From Acidobacteriaceae bacterium (GTDB lineage Bacteria; Acidobacteriota; Terriglobia; Terriglobales; Acidobacteriaceae), in assembly GCA_003133425.1 (NCBI GenBank), contig PKXI01000166.1, forward strand, positions 1 to 8,313: DNA of 8,313 nt, given 5' to 3'. A model generated the notes under the pieces. That model searched no databases and was not told the DNA's origin. It saw only the letters and a program-made list of their open reading frames with translations. Below, piece by piece: positions 1 to 6,659 of the stretch (positions within the stretch are counted from its first letter, which is position 1; each line of letters starts with the position of its first letter). A program made the position numbers and the translations under genes.

Positions 1-289
1 TTATGCGAGACTCAGTAAGTAATGGTAAGGCTTTTTGAGTAATGTCCTCGATATTCGTTTGCTTCTTTGCTTCTTCCTCGAGAAAGCGGTGCATAGCGCG
101 CCGATGGACGTCGGTGATTTGGATTTGAGATTCGGAGTGGATCTTGTCTGCCTCAGCCTCAGCTTTCGCTACTCGAATGATTTGATATGGCTTGAAAATT
201 CCACCAATGGCGGCAGATATTTTCTCGATCAAAACAGTCGCGGGCTTCGATAGCTCGCCAAAATTGACAATGGAGCCTCCTCCACCCAT
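1..289 (-). CDS. DUF2806-like protein, N-terminal part, truncated by window edge
   Basis: Reading leftward from an ATG at 289-287, 96 codons run open to the window edge, so the C-terminal part is missing. The start is firm: the codon just upstream (292-290) is an in-frame TAA stop, and GAGG at 299-296 sits six bases before the ATG. The product opens with a Gly-rich MGGGGS, then a segment with LSKPATVLIEKIS (residues 13-25) and AAIGGIFKPY, followed by an Ala/Glu-rich, probably helical stretch (about 40-78) and KKQTNIEDI (75-83). From memory this order (KP..LI..IS.G.G....P, Ala/Glu helix, E..K.QxNIE.I) matches the DUF2806 family, whose function I do not know. No signal peptide or membrane segment is visible in this part. 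G+C is about 47% by hand count, well below the neighbouring genes, suggesting transferred DNA. It lies 93 bases downstream of the EF-G-like gene on the same strand. Confidence 0.72.
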   Translation of the reverse strand, partial: MGGGGSIVNFGELSKPATVLIEKISAAIGGIFKPYQIIRVAKAEAEADKIHSESQIQITDVHRRAMHRFLEEEAKKQTNIEDITQKALPLLTESRI

Positions 290-331
290 TTAAGACCTCG
301 CTCAATTCAAACAATCGTTCTTCCGGTAACT

Positions 332-362
332 CCTCCATGCACCAATATGTGGCGCATGGAGG
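332..362. repeat. Inverted repeat between the EF-G-like gene and the DUF2806-like gene
   Basis: CCTCCATGC at 332-340 pairs perfectly with GCATGGAGG at 354-362. Inside it, CCA (342-344) can pair with TGG (350-352) after one mismatch, leaving a five-base loop. The hairpin lies 20 bases past the stop codon of the minus-strand EF-G-like gene, where a terminator or RNA-stabilising stem would be expected. Neither flank has a T-tract, so a classical intrinsic terminator is not supported. Confidence 0.5.
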
Positions 363-382
363 GGCTGACCACACTGCAAAGA

Positions 383-2506
383 TTACTCTTCCTCTTCCTC
401 CACCGGCCGCTTGGCGTTGGCCAGGATTTTGTCGGCTACCAACTGGGGGACTATGTCGTAGTGGTCCATTTCCATGCGGTAGCTTCCCTTTCCCTGGGTC
501 ATGGAGGTTAGGAGAGTGCCGTAGGTCAGCATCTCGGCCATGGGGACCTGGGCGTTGATGACCGTGGTGCGGCCTTTGGACTCCATGCCGGCAACGCGGC
601 CACGGCGGCTGTTGAGGTCGCCCATCAGGGTTCCGGCGAACTCGTCGGGGGCTTCGATCTCTACCTTCATTACCGGTTCGAGGAGGCAGGGCTTGCACGA
701 CTCCATTGCCTTGCGGAAGGCGAGGCGGCCGGCCATCTTGAAGGACATTTCGTTGGAGTCGACGTCGTGGTAGCTGCCGTCGTAGACGGTGACTTTGTAG
801 TCGACGACCGGGTAGCCGGCGAGGTAGCCGCGGGCGGCTGACTCGACGATGCCCTTCTCAATGGCAGGGATGAAGTTGCGGGGAACCGAGCCGCCGAAGG
901 TCTCGTTGGCAAACTCGAAGCCGCCGCCGCGGGGCATGGGCTCCATGCGGATTTTGCAGTCGCCGAATTGGCCGTGGCCGCCGGTCTGCTTCTTGTGCCG
1001 GCCCTGGGCTTCTGCCTTGGCGCGGATGGTTTCGCGGTAAGGAACCTTGGGGGCCTTGAGGTGGACTTCGGCATGGTAGCGCTTCTTGAGACGGCTGACG
1101 ATGGCCTCGATGTGCGGCTGGCCGGCGCCGCCGATGAGGAACTCGTTGGTCTGCGGATCGCGGAAGAAGCGGATGAGCAGGTCCTCTTCCATGAGCTTGT
1201 GGATGGCGGGGGCGAGCTTGTCCTCGTCCGCGCGGGTCTTCGGCTCGATGGCGTAGGTCATGGCCGGCTCGGGTGGCGTAGCGATTTCGACCTGGATGTC
1301 GGCGCCCTTCTGGCCGAGGGTGTCGCCGGTGAGCGTTTCGCGGAGCTTGGCCACTGCTCCCAGGTCTCCGGCGTGGAGCTCGGGGACTTCAACGGCTTTG
1401 CGCCCCTGCATGACGGCGAGGTGGGAGAAACGCTCCTCGGTGCGCCGGGTGTAGTTCTGCAATGTGGCGTCGTTCTTGATGATGCCGCTGATGACCTTGA
1501 AGAAGGTGATGCGGCCGGCGAACGGATCGGTCATGGTCTTGAAGACGACAATGCCGGCGGGCTCACTGTCAGCCACTTTGCGCGTGGTAATGTTGTCCTC
1601 GGCATCGGCCGGCGCGTTCAGGTCTTTCACAATGTAGGGATTGCGCTCGGCCGGCGAGGGAGCGTAGACCCTCAGGAAGTCGAGCAGGTGGTCGAGGGCC
1701 ATGTTGGCCAGGCCGCTTGAAAACAGCACCGGGAAGATGCGGTCTTCGCGAATGGCTTCGTGGAGGGCGGCGATAAGGTGCTCTTCGGGGATGGTGCCCT
1801 TCTCGAAGTACTCCTCCATCAGCTCGTCTTTGCCTTCGGCGACCAGTTCGACCAGCGCTTCGTGGCGGGCCTTTGCGTCGGCAGCCACGCTGGCGGGAAT
1901 TTCGCCGGTGACCTTGCCGCGGCCATCGCCGCCGGGAGTGTAATAGAAAGCCTCCATGGTGACCAGGTCGACTATGCCGTGAAAGCCCTGCGCGTCGGAG
2001 ATGGGCAACTGGACAGGAACACAGGTGCGGCCCCAGCGGTCTTGAATATCGTCGAGCAGGGCGCTCAGTCCGCCGCCGCCGCCGGCCTTGGGGTGGTCCA
2101 TCTGGTTGACGAGGACGATGCGGGGGACGTTGGCTTCTTCGGCATATCTCCACACCCGCTCGGTAACTGCTTCAACGCCGTTTTGCGCATTGACGAGGAC
2201 AACAGCGGCTTCAACGGGGAGCAGTGCGGCCCGGGCTTCGTGGGTGAACATGTGGAAGCCGGGGGTGTCGACGAGATTGATTTTTACGCCCTGCCACTCG
2301 GCAAAGGCGACGGCGTTCTGCATGGTTACGCCGCGGGCTACTTCTTCTTCGTCATAAGCGGTAACAGCCGAGCCGTCTTCGACGCGGCCCTGGGTTGGGG
2401 TCATCTTCGCGGCATGCAGCAGAGCGGCAATCAATGTGGTTTTGCCGCTGTGCGCATGCCCCACTACAGCTACGTTACGGATCTCACTTCCCTGGTAGGT
2501 TTTCAT
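383..2506 (-). CDS. fusA2: Elongation factor G-like translational GTPase (EF-G-2/FusA2 type)
   Basis: A 707-residue protein with full EF-G architecture: GTPase domain (about 9-285), domain II (about 312-405), III (about 415-487), IV (about 488-608, with GGHGQFGD at 509-516 and DGSYHDVDSNEMSFK at 576-590) and V (from about 609, with GDLNSRRG at 629-636 and SMTQGKGSY at 668-676). EF-G proteins act in the cytoplasm on the ribosome in translocation or recycling. The GTP site is non-canonical: P-loop GHAHSGKTT (16-24) has His where EF-G usually has Asp; G3 is DTPGF (80-84), with Phe replacing the usual catalytic His; G4 is NQMD (134-137) instead of NKMD. RGVT (58-61) remains in switch I. These changes fit the paralogous EF-G-2 class better than the housekeeping factor, although I cannot see whether another fusA exists. 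Oddities are a five-Gly run (142-146) and a five-Glu C-terminus. The ATG is set by AAGGAG at 2518-2513, six bases upstream. Confidence 0.93.
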   Translation of the reverse strand: MKTYQGSEIRNVAVVGHAHSGKTTLIAALLHAAKMTPTQGRVEDGSAVTAYDEEEVARGVTMQNAVAFAEWQGVKINLVDTPGFHMFTHEARAALLPVEAAVVLVNAQNGVEAVTERVWRYAEEANVPRIVLVNQMDHPKAGGGGGLSALLDDIQDRWGRTCVPVQLPISDAQGFHGIVDLVTMEAFYYTPGGDGRGKVTGEIPASVAADAKARHEALVELVAEGKDELMEEYFEKGTIPEEHLIAALHEAIREDRIFPVLFSSGLANMALDHLLDFLRVYAPSPAERNPYIVKDLNAPADAEDNITTRKVADSEPAGIVVFKTMTDPFAGRITFFKVISGIIKNDATLQNYTRRTEERFSHLAVMQGRKAVEVPELHAGDLGAVAKLRETLTGDTLGQKGADIQVEIATPPEPAMTYAIEPKTRADEDKLAPAIHKLMEEDLLIRFFRDPQTNEFLIGGAGQPHIEAIVSRLKKRYHAEVHLKAPKVPYRETIRAKAEAQGRHKKQTGGHGQFGDCKIRMEPMPRGGGFEFANETFGGSVPRNFIPAIEKGIVESAARGYLAGYPVVDYKVTVYDGSYHDVDSNEMSFKMAGRLAFRKAMESCKPCLLEPVMKVEIEAPDEFAGTLMGDLNSRRGRVAGMESKGRTTVINAQVPMAEMLTYGTLLTSMTQGKGSYRMEMDHYDIVPQLVADKILANAKRPVEEEEE

Positions 2507-2581
2507 TTGCTTCTCCTTGGTGATGCAGAAATTGGAACGGTGCTTGAGCAGAGAGAACCGAACCGCAGGTTCTTCGACTTC

Positions 2582-2597
2582 GGTCGCCGCGGCGACC
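2582..2597. repeat. Perfect 16-base palindrome GGTCGCCGCGGCGACC
   Basis: A fully self-complementary GC-rich 16-mer about 80 bases upstream of the EF-G-like start. It is flanked by CGACTTC on one side and CTTCGCTCAGGATGA on the other. On the minus strand this reads ATCCTGAGCGAAG, palindrome, CGAAGTCGAAG, resembling the ATCCTGAGC-type dispersed intergenic repeats I remember from acidobacterial genomes. It could act as a cruciform, a stem in the 5' leader, or simply be part of the repeat. Confidence 0.7.
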
Positions 2598-2600
2598 TTC

Positions 2601-2755
2601 GCTCAGGATGAACGGGCCGGTCGAGTGACGTCGTATCCCACCCTTTCGCCAGAAAAAAGGCGAAAGGATGGGGCACGGGGATTTTTTGGGGGAGATCCGG
2701 CGCCGGTTCGTCGAGGGACGTAACTCGCCGTCGCAAGTAAAGCTGCTCAGGATGA
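2601..2755 (-). repeat. Composite dispersed-type repeat: hairpin between paired short direct repeats
   Basis: Two 11-base direct repeats (GCTCAGGATGA at 2601-2611 and 2745-2755) enclose two 12-base near-repeats (GTCGAGTGACGT at 2620-2631 and GTCGAGGGACGT at 2710-2721, 11 of 12 identical). These in turn enclose the hairpin at 2637-2672. Both motif pairs keep the same orientation, so this is not one large inverted repeat. It looks like a REP-type hairpin placed within, or between two copies of, another dispersed element. The assignment to a dispersed family is from memory; only the internal structure is visible here. Confidence 0.6.
2637..2672. repeat. Long hairpin, REP-like
   Basis: CCCACCCTTTCGCC (2637-2650) pairs with GGCGAAAGGATGGG (2659-2672) at 13 of 14 positions, the exception being C2641 opposite A2668. 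The loop is the eight bases AGAAAAAA. A run of six T follows at 2682-2687, ten bases beyond the plus-strand 3' end of the stem. No plus-strand gene ends here, so a terminator role is doubtful. It fits a REP-like palindromic element. Confidence 0.7.
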
Positions 2756-2789
2756 CAGGGTGTGGATGGGAGGGACAGGGACAGCGGGG

Positions 2790-2832
2790 GGACGCCGTGG
2801 GAGGCGTCCAGGTGGCCGAATTTGCGGGCCAC
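2790..2832. repeat. Two adjacent small hairpins
   Basis: GGACGCC (2790-2796) pairs with GGCGTCC (2803-2809) around a six-base loop. Two bases later GTGGCC (2812-2817) pairs with GGCCAC (2827-2832) around a nine-base loop. Both are perfect stems. If transcribed they would form a double stem-loop in a leader RNA, most likely that of the minus-strand EF-G-like gene. The role is unknown. Confidence 0.5.
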
Positions 2833-2983
2833 AGGTCCGGGTCTGCCGTCTACCTCGTCCATTGAAGAGGGTCTCGGGCCGGCGCTGGGCAGATCAATAG
2901 AAGTAGAATCCGCCGGGCGTTCTTTACCAAAAAGCGGATGCTATCACAGCCGGTGTGTGAACGTCCTGTGACTGGAGGCACAA

Positions 2984-3014
2984 ACAGTGAACAGAGGACA
3001 GTGGATAGTGGACA
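2984..3014. repeat. Heptamer tandem repeat, consensus ACAGTGG
   Basis: Four consecutive 7-base units are visible: ACAGTGA, ACAGAGG, ACAGTGG and ATAGTGG, followed by a partial unit ACA. Each of the other three differs from the consensus at one position. The tract ends 63 bases before the start codon of the gene at 3078, where a promoter would be expected. Its copy number could therefore change by slippage and alter spacing, but no promoter element is identified to anchor that idea. Confidence 0.65.
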
Positions 3015-3016
3015 AG

Positions 3017-3032
3017 GCCCAGGGCTCTGGGC
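3017..3032. repeat. Small hairpin upstream of the gene at 3078
   Basis: GCCCAG (3017-3022) pairs perfectly with CTGGGC (3027-3032) around the four-base loop GGCT. It lies just after the heptamer repeat and 45 bases before the ATG at 3078, so it could fall in the promoter or in the 5' leader. The role is unknown. Confidence 0.4.
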
Positions 3033-3077
3033 TGGTAGTGTATGTGATAGACTCAGCCCTTTTGGAGGAGTAGCTGC

Positions 3078-3782
3078 ATGAAGAACGTACTGCGACTTGT
3101 GGGACTGTTTGCTTTTCTGGCCGTGCTTCCAACCGCGAAAGCTGCGGACCTGACCGGGACTTGGAAAGGGGCCTTCGATTTTCAGGGCACCAGTGTGCCG
3201 TTGACGTTTCATTTGACCGTTGCGGGCGGCGCCGTGACAGGCACGGTGGAAGGGCTTCCAAACACGCCGGCCGAGATCCACGACGGCAAAGTAGATGGCG
3301 ACACTGTCACCTTTTGGGTGAACAGCGACTACCAGGGAACCACTTACAAGCTGGTGTACAAAGGCAAAGTTTCGGCAGGCGAGATCGCGTTCAGCCTTGG
3401 CACCGAGGACGGAAGCTGGGGCACGACGCTGACGGCGAAGAATGGCGACCTGCCGACAGTGAAGCCGAGCGCCCCTGACGTAACGGGGAACTGGAAAGGC
3501 GCCTTCGATTTCGAAGGGACCAGCGTGCCGCTGACGTTTCATTTGACGGCTGCCGGAAGCACCGTGACCGGGACACTGGATGGGCTGCCGACAACGCCCG
3601 CCGAGATTCACGACGGCAAAGTGGAAGGCGACACAGTCACTTTCTCAGTCACCACCGATTACCAGGGCAGTCCAGTAAAGCTGGTGTACACGGGAAAGAT
3701 CTCGGCGGACGGGATCAAGTTCGCGTTTGGCACCGAAGACGGAAGCTGGGGCACGGAACTGACGGCTACCAAGACTATTTAG
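3078..3782 (+). CDS. Exported two-repeat beta-rich protein of unknown function
   Basis: A 234-residue protein. The start is supported by GGAGGAG at 3064-3070, seven bases before the ATG. Residues 1-23 form a clear signal peptide: Lys and Arg near the front, hydrophobic core LVGLFAFLAVL, and an AKA-A cleavage region near residue 22. The mature chain is two copies of one module, residues 24-120 and 134-230, 73 of 97 identical, joined by a short Pro/Ser linker (LPTVKPSAP). Each module opens with TG.WKGAFDF and carries GTSVPLTFHLT, a VTGT turn, TPAEIHDGKV and ends in GTEDGSWGT.LTA. The alternating polar/hydrophobic pattern with Gly turns suggests a beta-barrel or sandwich, possibly lipocalin-like. 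No catalytic motif is evident. It probably acts in the periplasm or outside the cell, binding a ligand or forming a structure. I do not recognise a named family. It appears monocistronic, with 219 bases before the next gene. Confidence 0.88.
   Translation: MKNVLRLVGLFAFLAVLPTAKAADLTGTWKGAFDFQGTSVPLTFHLTVAGGAVTGTVEGLPNTPAEIHDGKVDGDTVTFWVNSDYQGTTYKLVYKGKVSAGEIAFSLGTEDGSWGTTLTAKNGDLPTVKPSAPDVTGNWKGAFDFEGTSVPLTFHLTAAGSTVTGTLDGLPTTPAEIHDGKVEGDTVTFSVTTDYQGSPVKLVYTGKISADGIKFAFGTEDGSWGTELTATKTI
3147..3767 (+). repeat. Internal tandem duplication (330-base period) within the exported protein gene
   Basis: Copy 1 spans 3147-3437 and copy 2 spans 3477-3767, an exact 330-base offset that preserves the frame. 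At the protein level 73 of 97 positions match, and many substitutions are conservative (E/D, V/I, S/T). The strongest blocks are WKGAFDF, GTSVPLTFHLT, PAEIHDGKV, DYQG, KLVY and GTEDGSWGT. The segment 3438-3476 is the linker. Confidence 0.9.
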
Positions 3783-3815
3783 AAGCAGCTTATAACTCCT
3801 GGCTTTTATCGGCTC

Positions 3816-3844
3816 GCGCCGGAAAATTGCTGCATGACCGGCGC
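3816..3844. repeat. Hairpin downstream of the exported protein gene
   Basis: GCGCCGG (3816-3822) pairs perfectly with CCGGCGC (3838-3844) around a 15-base loop, beginning 34 bases after the stop codon. Its placement suits transcript end formation, but only ATTT follows at 3851-3854 rather than a proper T-tract, so terminator function is uncertain. Confidence 0.4.
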
Positions 3845-4001
3845 AGCCTGATTTAACCGTAGTACGCAGTTGCCCGTGTGGTTCCCCGGCGCTGTTCAAA
3901 TCGACCGACCGCTGGCTGTGGTACATTGTGCTCACGGCTGTGCCGTCTTCATTCCCCTTTCTTTCCTGCTGAAACCAAAGCTTTGCCTGAGGTGAGCGCC
4001 C

Positions 4002-5378
4002 ATGGCTGCTGCCGGTTCTATGCACGCGGTGCATCCGTCTTTGGATATGGACGAAGCGGCGCGCCTGGCGCGGATTGGCGAGTCGGCGCAGCGCAAGGCT
4101 GCCTGGCGGCTGCTGCCTGTGATCGGAGTGGGCTACGGGCTGGCCTACATGGACCGCATCAACGTCAGCTTTGCGTCGCTCCAGATGAATAAGGAGCTGC
4201 ACTTCAGCGCAGCGGTGTATGGATTTGGTGCGGGGCTGTTCTTCATCGGCTATGCGTTGTGCGAAGTGCCGTCGAACCTGCTGCTGCTGCGCTTCGGGGC
4301 GAGACGGTGGCTGGCACGCATCATGTTTACCTGGGGTCTGTTGGCAGCAGCGATGATGTTTGTGCGCACACCGCTGGAGTTCAATGTGCTGCGGTTTCTG
4401 CTGGGTATGGCGGAGGCAGGATTCTATCCCGGGGTGGTCTATTACCTGACGCTGTGGTTTCCCGCGCGAATGAGAGCGCGGGCGGTGAGCCGGTTCTATG
4501 TTTCCTTGCCGCTGAGCTCGGTGGTAATGGGCACATTGGCCGGGTGGCTGCTGGGACTAAGCGGGAAGCTCGGACTTTCGGGCTGGCAATGGCTGTTTCT
4601 GGTAGAAGGTTTGCCGACAGCGGTATTCAGCCTGGTGATTCTGAAGATGCTGCCGGACAACCCGGCCAAAGCTGCCTGGCTTACAGCGGACGAAAAGGCG
4701 TGGCTCGAATCCCAACTGAAGGCCGACGGCGCGAAGGCGCACCTGGATCACACAGCCGGGGTGGCACAGGCGTTGCTTTCGCCGAAAGTGTGGATGATCG
4801 GCGCCTACTTCTTTTTCGCGCTTACGACCAGCTACGCCTACAGTTTTTCCGCACCGGCGATTCTCGTGGGAGTCACCGGTTGGAGCACAACGAATGTTGG
4901 ATTCCTTGTTGCATGCTTCGGACTAGCCGGTGCGGCGGGGATGATGCTGAACAGCGCTCACTCCGACCGCAGCGGTGAGCGGGCGCTGCATTGCATCGTT
5001 CCCTGCGTCGTGATGGCGGCCGGCTATTTGACGGCGAGTTATGCGAAGGAGCCGTGGTTGGTGGTGGCTGCTTTGGCGGCCAGCTTCACCGCTTTCATGG
5101 CCATGCTAGGGCCGGCAAACGCGATCCCCATGCAGTTTCTGGCCGGGCGTGCGGCGGCGGCGGGCCTTGCGGCCATGAACACGATCACCATGTTCGCCGG
5201 CTTTGTCGGCCCATACTGGATGGGCGTGATGAAGGACTACACCGGGAGTTATCAGGTAGGACTCAGAGGCCTTGTGTTGCCCTGTTTGCTGGCGGCGGGA
5301 ACCATGTTTATGCTGACCCGGAACCTGGCGCGCCGGCCGGCGGCTCCCGCGACAACTCTCGCGCAGGAATCAGCCTGA
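4002..5378 (+). CDS. MFS transporter, anion:cation symporter (ACS) family
   Basis: A 458-residue inner-membrane protein with the hydrophobic pattern of 12 helices in two halves, split by a polar central loop (about 216-262). ACS-type marks are visible: MDRINVSFA after the first helix (50-58), [18 protein letters not shown] (90-107) as the motif-A loop between helices 2 and 3, [20 protein letters not shown] (135-154), [12 protein letters not shown] (194-205) and [16 protein letters not shown] (403-418). The family uses the proton gradient to import small organic anions such as hexuronates, tartrate, phthalate-type aromatic acids or pantothenate-like compounds; the substrate cannot be read from sequence. 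The start is supported by GAGGTG (3989-3994), seven bases before the ATG; an N-terminal cytoplasmic stretch of about 33 residues precedes helix 1, and Met7 or Met16 are alternatives. A 209-base gap precedes the methyltransferase gene, so cotranscription is possible but not shown. Confidence 0.92.
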   Translation: MAAAGSMHAVHPSLDMDEAARLARIGESAQRKAAWRLLPVIGVGYGLAYMDRINVSFASLQMNKELHFSAAVYGFGAGLFFIGYALCEVPSNLLLLRFGARRWLARIMFTWGLLAAAMMFVRTPLEFNVLRFLLGMAEAGFYPGVVYYLTLWFPARMRARAVSRFYVSLPLSSVVMGTLAGWLLGLSGKLGLSGWQWLFLVEGLPTAVFSLVILKMLPDNPAKAAWLTADEKAWLESQLKADGAKAHLDHTAGVAQALLSPKVWMIGAYFFFALTTSYAYSFSAPAILVGVTGWSTTNVGFLVACFGLAGAAGMMLNSAHSDRSGERALHCIVPCVVMAAGYLTASYAKEPWLVVAALAASFTAFMAMLGPANAIPMQFLAGRAAAAGLAAMNTITMFAGFVGPYWMGVMKDYTGSYQVGLRGLVLPCLLAAGTMFMLTRNLARRPAAPATTLAQESA

Positions 5379-5575
5379 AGGACTCCGCTCGCGCTGAGAG
5401 TCAAATCCTGAAACGCAAACGTATCAGGGCACCAAAAAATCCTTCGCAAGTCACTTCGCACTCAATTACACTGCAAACGTCCGCTTCAATGCGGCTTCCC
5501 TCCCGTCGGTTGCCTGTGCTGCTCGCAGGTTTCGATGGGATCCTTCCCCAAGGACAACCAAAAGTAAGCGACCAT

Positions 5576-5583
5576 AAGGAGGT
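5576..5583 (+). promoter_or_regulatory. Strong Shine-Dalgarno sequence that fixes the methyltransferase start
   Basis: AAGGAGGT lies four bases before the ATG at 5588. The reading frame stays open far upstream, back to 4991 inside the transporter gene, so this perfect ribosome-binding site is what identifies the true start. Confidence 0.85.
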
Positions 5584-5587
5584 CAAC

Positions 5588-6637
5588 ATGAGTCTGTCCG
5601 CAACCGCCCCTGCACAGGGGTCTGGAACTGCGCCCGCACCTTCACCCGATCACATTCTGCAAATGGGCCTGTCGTTCTGGGCCTCGAAGGCGCTGCTGAG
5701 CGCGGTGGAGATGGAAGTCTTTACCGAGTTGGCAAAGCACCCTGAGGATCTGGAGACGTTGACCGGGCGCATGGGTTTGCATCCGCGCTCCTCGCGCGAT
5801 TTTCTTGACGCATTGGTGGCGCTTGGATTTCTGCAGCGCAACGACGGAGTTTACTCGAATACGCCGTCAACTGACTTGTTTCTCGACAAGGCGAAACCAT
5901 CGTACATCGGCGGCATGCTGGAGATGGCGAACCGGCGGCTGTACCTGCACTGGAACAATCTGACGCAGGCGCTCAGAACGGGCCAGCCGCAAGGCGAAGC
6001 GGGACCAAACGCGGAGACGTTTGCCGCGTTGTACGCCGATCCGGCCAGGCTGAAGGGATTTCTCCGAGCCATGACGGGAGTGAGCCGTGGCGCGAACCTT
6101 GGAATTGCGGCGAAGTTTCCCTGGGCGAACTACAGGACAGTGGTCGACGCTGGGCCGGCACAGGGCGATTTGCTGACGCAGGTCTTGCTGAAGAACCAGC
6201 ACCTGCTGGGCATCGGATTTGACCTTCCGGAAGTGGGTCCGGTTTTTGAAGAGTATGTTGAAGCCAACGGACTGTCGTCGCGGTTGCAATTCCAGCCGGG
6301 AAGTTTCTTCACGGATCCGATACCCGGCGCCGACGTGATTATGATGGGGCACATTCTGCACGACTGGAACCTGGAAGAGAAGCGCATGCTGATCGCCAAG
6401 GCATACGATGCTCTCCCCAAGGGCGGCGCGCTGCTGGTCTACGAGGCGATCATCGACGACGACCGGTCAAAGAACGCATTTGGCCTGCTGATGAGTTTGA
6501 ACATGCTCATCGAAACCCCGGGCGGATTCGATTACACCGGGGCGGACTGCATGGGCTGGATGAAGGAAGCAGGCTTCAAGGAGACGCGCGTGGAACATCT
6601 GATCGGACCGGATTCAATGGTGATCGGAATCAAGTAG
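5588..6637 (+). CDS. SAM-dependent O-methyltransferase (methyltransferase family 2, phenolic OMT type)
   Basis: A 349-residue cytoplasmic enzyme, normal length for this family. The first 20 residues are Ala/Pro-rich and likely disordered. An N-terminal winged-helix dimerisation domain follows (about 22-110, including [25 protein letters not shown]), then a Rossmann methyltransferase domain. SAM-site features are VVDAGPAQG (185-193, motif I), GFDLPEV (210-216, where the Asp would bind the ribose) and an acidic ..GALLVYEAI.. strand (280-288). GHILHDW (254-260) contains His258, the expected catalytic base that deprotonates the acceptor hydroxyl. Motif I departs from the classic DxGGGxG but keeps Asp187, Gly189 and Gly193. 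Relatives methylate plant phenolics, polyketides or carotenoid hydroxyls; the substrate here is unknown. The gene ends 22 bases before the GH8 gene, suggesting one transcript. Confidence 0.9.
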   Translation: MSLSATAPAQGSGTAPAPSPDHILQMGLSFWASKALLSAVEMEVFTELAKHPEDLETLTGRMGLHPRSSRDFLDALVALGFLQRNDGVYSNTPSTDLFLDKAKPSYIGGMLEMANRRLYLHWNNLTQALRTGQPQGEAGPNAETFAALYADPARLKGFLRAMTGVSRGANLGIAAKFPWANYRTVVDAGPAQGDLLTQVLLKNQHLLGIGFDLPEVGPVFEEYVEANGLSSRLQFQPGSFFTDPIPGADVIMMGHILHDWNLEEKRMLIAKAYDALPKGGALLVYEAIIDDDRSKNAFGLLMSLNMLIETPGGFDYTGADCMGWMKEAGFKETRVEHLIGPDSMVIGIK

Positions 6638-6659
6638 AATTCCGACGAAGGTCTATCGG

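Larger units (their letters stand above)
2507..3077. other. Repeat-rich intergenic region without a gene
   Basis: This 571-base stretch separates the divergent EF-G-like gene and the secreted repeat-protein gene. I find no convincing coding sequence: minus-strand reading across 2503-2862 is open but is low-complexity translation of repeats and shows no protein family. It holds a 16-base palindrome, a long hairpin flanked by short direct repeats, two adjacent smaller hairpins, a heptamer tandem repeat and a further hairpin close to 3078, each listed separately. Promoters for both flanking genes should lie here, but no good -35/-10 pair is evident for either. Confidence 0.8.

Noticed and set aside
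332..362. Hairpin as an attachment site or tRNA remnant
   Set aside because: No tRNA-like cloverleaf, no second copy in the window and no integrase nearby; kept only as an inverted repeat.
159..698. Minus-strand 179-codon open frame overlapping the EF-G-like C-terminus and the DUF2806-like start
   Set aside because: It is out of frame with both better-supported genes, has no family-like features, and is explained by G+C-rich codon use in the EF-G-like gene.
968..1720. Long plus-strand open frame (250 codons) opposite the EF-G-like gene
   Set aside because: Antisense shadow of a strongly supported gene; composition is Gly/Val/Asp/Leu-rich with no recognisable domain.
1760..2611. Long plus-strand open frame (283 codons) opposite the EF-G-like N-terminus
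   Set aside because: Same reason: antisense to a complete EF-G domain, no motif and no convincing ribosome-binding site.
2503..2862. Minus-strand 119-codon open frame upstream of the EF-G-like gene
   Set aside because: It translates the dispersed repeats and hairpins, is Pro/Arg/Ser-rich, and overlaps the EF-G-like start region; treated as non-coding repeat DNA.
2902..2930. Possible minus-strand promoter, TTGGTA, 17 bases, TCTACT
   Set aside because: Only four of six matches in each box; such pairs are common by chance and it lies about 400 bases from the EF-G-like start.
2944..2960. TCACA and TGTGA half-sites as a possible CRP-like operator
   Set aside because: The half-sites are in the reverse order and spacing from the CRP consensus (TGTGA-N6-TCACA).
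2850..3611. Minus-strand 253-codon open frame opposite the exported repeat protein
   Set aside because: Its apparent internal repeats simply mirror the duplicated plus-strand gene, which has a signal peptide and ribosome-binding site.
4991..5587. Upstream in-frame extension of the methyltransferase reading frame
   Set aside because: It overlaps the transporter gene in another frame, shows no domain, and a perfect Shine-Dalgarno sequence marks the ATG at 5588.
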